In this document: positions 60,557 to 64,000 of the stretch, one piece after another
Layout of the letters: each line of letters begins with the position of its first letter
How positions within the stretch are numbered: position 1 is the first letter of the stretch
Source of the DNA: Epithemia pelagica
Lineage: Eukaryota > Bacillariophyta > Bacillariophyceae > Surirellales > Surirellaceae
NCBI GenBank assembly: GCA_946965045.2
Contig: OX337232.1
Span: 186,001-250,000 of the forward strand
Direction of reading: 5' to 3'
Length of the DNA: 64,000 nt
Notes under the pieces: generated by a model
Told to the model about the DNA's origin: nothing
The model's input: the letters and a program-made list of their open reading frames with translations, nothing else
The model's database searches: none
Position numbers and translations under genes: made by a program

Positions 60557-62104
60557 GATGGTGTAGTAGTATATAGTACAGTCCGTAACAGTCTTATCTC
60601 GAATCGTCCCACACACACACAGAATCACACTGAGAGAGACGAAGGCTTTCCTTCAACGGACCGTCCGTGTGGGATGCCAGCCACCAAAGAGAGGTGCAGC
60701 CGGTTCCACGGCAATTCACTCGTACTTGTTGTATTTATTTATTTTTTCGGAGACCCTCCAACTTTTTTTGCCAACCAAGTGTTGCTTTTCTTCGTGTTGC
60801 CATTCACCACACGTTCCACATGGAGGGGTTTTGCAAACAGAGAGAGAGAGAGAGAGAGAGCAGCAACTACCTATATCGATACGATTGGATGGGATCAATG
60901 CGATATGGACGCAGAGGGGCTTTGTCGTCTGTCTTGAGTGGCTTGAGATTTTCCTCGAGCTAGTAGGTTCTTTGGTGAATTGAATATCAAGACAGTATAA
61001 CCTTCTCTTTCTCAGTTGGGACTTGTCTTTTCTATTGTTGTTGCTAGTGGGACCCAGTATTTCCTCTTGTTGTCAACCGAACACAGTCCGAACTCTTGGC
61101 CCACAAAATATTCATCCAGCGAACACGCAATAATGGTCTTGTCTATGAGTCGATCGACCCCTAACTACAACATAGTTTACGTGTCCGTTGAATGGGGCAG
61201 CGGCGTCTCCCTGCGAAAAAAGAATCGCCCTGCGCGGACAGCGCTTCTGCAGTCAGCCGTTGGAAATTTCGAGCGGTTCTCAATGGAATCACCCAATACA
61301 TCGTCTCTAATTTGAGTCAACTAGAACCACTGGAAAGTACTTGTCCAGACGCGTTCCTGGCCGTGCACTCCTCGGAACACCCAATGAGAGGGGGGCTTGG
61401 CATTCTCGGCCGACGTCGGAATGTCGGACGCCGAATTCAACTGACCGAGCTACCTAGGTGGGCAGGATCCTCCTACTCTTGGTAGTAAGCGTAGACTATC
61501 ATCGGGGTAACGATTCGGCCTCTAATACCTCTCTTGTAGAGCATCACCAAGTACCAAGTCATGAAAGAGATGGATACCAGCAGGGGTTCCGCTCTACCTT
61601 GTAGTAGAGAGACATAAGATGGCATTGTTGTCAAGAACCATGGGTAGTGGAAATGGGAGACAGACAACGCGTACTACCGCTATCTTCTGCAACACAGGGG
61701 CTTGCAACCATCGATCCATGGTGTCTCTCTCAGAAGACTCCTTCAATTACCTCCAGGTAGTTTCAGAGAACCGAGCTACACAACTCTCTCTTCTATGGAC
61801 CAAACCAAACAACAAGTGTACAATAGATAGATCCTTCTTATCATGATTGGGTGAAACAGAACTGCTGGGAATCGAATGGTCCAGATCCACTGGGGAATGT
61901 TTTCATTCGTCTCCTTACTACCTACTTACTCTATCTTTTACTATACTCCTCTATTCGTGGAACGTGTTCCTCCTGCGCTTTGGTTTTGGTCTCACTGTGT
62001 TTGCCTTTCTTTTTGCATTCTTGTGTACAGTTTGTCGCAAAACATTCTACCGCCACTTCTCTCTCTTTCGCTCTCTTTCTCTTTTCCTTGATTCCATGGG
62101 TTCT
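60557..62104. other. 1.5 kb intergenic, with (AG)n microsatellite
   Basis: Promoter side of the large gene, including a run of eleven AG dinucleotides (60839-60860). The rest has only short frames with no motif. I saw no RNA gene. Confidence 0.45.
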
Positions 62105-63820
62105 TTACCACAAGGAGGACGGTGCCGCCTCTCCCGCCACGAGCCACAATCCCACGACAGCCACAACACCCAACATGGCCAAGACCAATTGTTGCGTGGC
62201 ATCATCGTCCTCGTCTCGTGATGTTGTTGTGACACTGCCCAACAAGTCTTCGACGGTTTCTTCCTCTTCCTCCTCATTTTCATGGTCAAACATCATCAAG
62301 AGGGGTTCTTCCAGGGAACCTTGCGCGTCGGGAACTTGTTGTCGTCCATTGGCGTGACGCGTGTTGGCTCTTCGGTCAGGACCACGAACTTGGTGCTCTT
62401 GCAATCGGTCTTGTTGTTGCTGTGGTGGTGGCGGTCTTGGACGCAATGGCGATGGTGGTGAGGTCCACTCGGGGTTTTCCTCTGCCTCTCTTTGTAACGG
62501 GTTCGCTGGCCGTGCGGCTGCTGCGGGTGGAGCATGGTTCTCGTTTCCTTGTTGTTGTGGTCGATTGGCCGGGGCATCCGGGTCCTGGTGGTCTTGGACC
62601 AAAGGACGCAGTGCTGGTTCTTCCTCCATTAGTGGCTGTGGATGGAGTTGTCCCTCTCCATCGTTGCGTTCCAGTAGTGGCAAATGCTCTGCATGTCGTT
62701 GTCGCCGTGGAGGCGACACGGGCTCTCTTTCATTGGCAGGCTGTACATCGACACCATTCGGATTCTCTCCATTTGGATCCAAGGACTCCTCCTCCTCCTC
62801 CTCCTCGTCGTCACTGTCATCGTTTGGATCGCGATACCAATCCGGTTCTTCTTCTTCGTGTCGTTCCACTACAACCGCTGCTGCAGCTGCAGCATTGCGT
62901 CGAGACGTTGGTGATAATGATGATTGTTGTTGTTGCTGTTGCATGTGGGAACCATGAGCAGAAGCACTGGTGGAATGGTCATTATTATTGAGAGATGGGT
63001 CCTGTTCTTGATCCCACATCCATTCCGTCTCTTCGTCTTCTTGTTGTTGTTGTTCTCGGCCACTGTGGGAAGTCTCGTGCGATGCCGACGGTTCGAATTG
63101 GTCGGTCGCGGCATGGAGGGGATAAACATTCAAGACGCGAACCACCACGACATGACTCTCCTCGTTGTTTCTCATCCGATGCGGCGATCCTCCGTGTCGT
63201 TGTTTTCGTCGTCGTCCATGGGGAGACCCACGGCTCGGGCTCTCATGCCCGTGCGAGGCCGCCGGATATTCTTGAACCAAGACGACAGTTCCTGTATCCA
63301 AATTTTCGTATCGAAAACACAAATTCGATTCTAGAGTGGAGGTGTTGCGTAGTGGAGACGAGGCTTTCTTTTTCGTGCTGGTTGGATCGTAGTGACACGG
63401 TGCTTGCAATTCGGGAAAGTCATGCTCGTCGTCGTCATTATTGTCGTGCTCCAGGGATGATTCGTCGTCCTCATCATCGTCATCTTGTTGCAATTCCAGG
63501 GGACGCTGTCCAATCAAAATCATGCCCTGTTGCAAGGTTGTGAGCACGAGTGCATTGGAAATGCCATATCGGGCTTGTTCCTCCAAGGCTCGTTTCGTTC
63601 GCACGATAATGCGTTGGTGCGGTCGTTTGGTTCTGGCAGTTCGTTGCGGAGACGCGGGTCTCTTTTGATCCAACCACGACCAATGCGCATCTGCAGTGTT
63701 GTTAGTGTCGTCTTGTTCGTCGAGCGACGAGGAAAGATTCAAGAGTTGATTCCAGACATTGGTGGTTCCATTCCTTGTTCTTCTTCTTGTTGTCGTGGTG
63801 GTTGTTTTGGTTCTGCTCAT
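62105..63820 (-). CDS. Acidic tail-anchored membrane protein, unknown function
   Basis: About 571 residues from the ATG at 63820 (MSRTKTTTTTTRRRTRNG); the frame stays open to the window edge, but the earlier methionine would add a sequence unlike the rest. An N-terminal basic, Thr-rich segment leads to the most ordered part: RIIVRTKRALEEQARYGISN, LVLTTLQQGMILIGQRPLEL, FRYENLDTGTVVLVQEYP and VVVVRVLNVYPLHA. The last three are separated by Asp/Glu runs and basic loops. The middle is a long disordered stretch of Glu, Gln, Pro and Asn. The C-terminus is a single membrane segment (LVLAMLGVVAVVGLWLVAG) followed by only eight residues, a tail-anchor arrangement with the bulk in the cytosol. I do not recognise the family. 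Confidence 0.65.
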   Translation of the reverse strand: MSRTKTTTTTTRRRTRNGTTNVWNQLLNLSSSLDEQDDTNNTADAHWSWLDQKRPASPQRTARTKRPHQRIIVRTKRALEEQARYGISNALVLTTLQQGMILIGQRPLELQQDDDDEDDESSLEHDNNDDDEHDFPELQAPCHYDPTSTKKKASSPLRNTSTLESNLCFRYENLDTGTVVLVQEYPAASHGHESPSRGSPHGRRRKQRHGGSPHRMRNNEESHVVVVRVLNVYPLHAATDQFEPSASHETSHSGREQQQQEDEETEWMWDQEQDPSLNNNDHSTSASAHGSHMQQQQQQSSLSPTSRRNAAAAAAVVVERHEEEEPDWYRDPNDDSDDEEEEEEESLDPNGENPNGVDVQPANEREPVSPPRRQRHAEHLPLLERNDGEGQLHPQPLMEEEPALRPLVQDHQDPDAPANRPQQQGNENHAPPAAAARPANPLQREAEENPEWTSPPSPLRPRPPPPQQQQDRLQEHQVRGPDRRANTRHANGRQQVPDAQGSLEEPLLMMFDHENEEEEEETVEDLLGSVTTTSRDEDDDATQQLVLAMLGVVAVVGLWLVAGEAAPSSLW

Positions 63821-64000
63821 GGTTTGTACTAGCGAGTCACAGCCTCGACAAGGAAGCCTTCCAACAACTGCAACGACAAGTTCCAACCGCAACCAAACAC
63901 CAGGGAGAGGAGACTGTGAATGGGGTGGTGCTGCCGCAACGAGAATGAGAAGGTCCCGGCACGAGATGATTTCTCGCGAGTTCTCCGCAAGAAGCACCAG

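Overview
This window looks like nuclear DNA from a eukaryotic alga, most likely a diatom and probably a pennate one. Three observations support this. Housekeeping genes have short GT-AG introns (an RPN3 proteasome subunit, a SLD5/GINS subunit). There is a family of HMG-box proteins with serine- and glutamine-rich tails of a style I associate with diatoms. The mobile-element load is heavy and diverse. The species is inference; the eukaryotic genes and introns are read directly.

Layout. 1-3.8 kb: the 5' part of a Copia-like retrotransposon on the minus strand (gag, then the start of pol with a retropepsin motif), cut by the window edge. 3.8-5.8 kb: a tandem pair of secreted dirigent/allene-oxide-cyclase-like genes, the second with a shifted C-terminus. 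7.9-11.9 kb: a very large type II membrane glycosyltransferase-like protein. 12.2-12.75 kb: the 3' end of a decayed non-LTR retrotransposon. 13.4-28.7 kb: an HMG-box gene and a phytanoyl-CoA-dioxygenase-like (PhyH) gene on the plus strand, a second and broken HMG gene, RPN3 on the minus strand, then a PhyH paralogue and a third, broken HMG gene on the minus strand. HMG1-PhyH1 and PhyH2-HMG3 therefore form an inverted duplication around RPN3. A TA-flanked MITE lies at 18.6-19.0 kb.

29.1-52.4 kb is almost entirely mobile DNA. It holds a 4.9-kb piggyBac element flanked by TTAA with a spliced accessory gene, a 743-bp MULE-like MITE with a 10-bp target duplication, a 1-kb inverted repeat, an 11.9-kb LTR element (633-bp LTRs, 5-bp target duplication) and a hAT remnant. 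The LTR element carries two further elements nested inside its decayed coding region: a 5.9-kb element with two convergent genes (1,285 and about 501 residues) and a 1.2-kb element with 91-bp terminal inverted repeats. The two-gene element is the best candidate here for an undescribed system.

53.0-64.0 kb returns to ordinary genes: a fourth, intact HMG-box gene, SLD5, a large low-complexity protein with a C-terminal helical domain (interrupted by a 200-base assembly gap), and an acidic tail-anchored protein. All coordinates and motifs were read by eye; no alignment or database search was possible.
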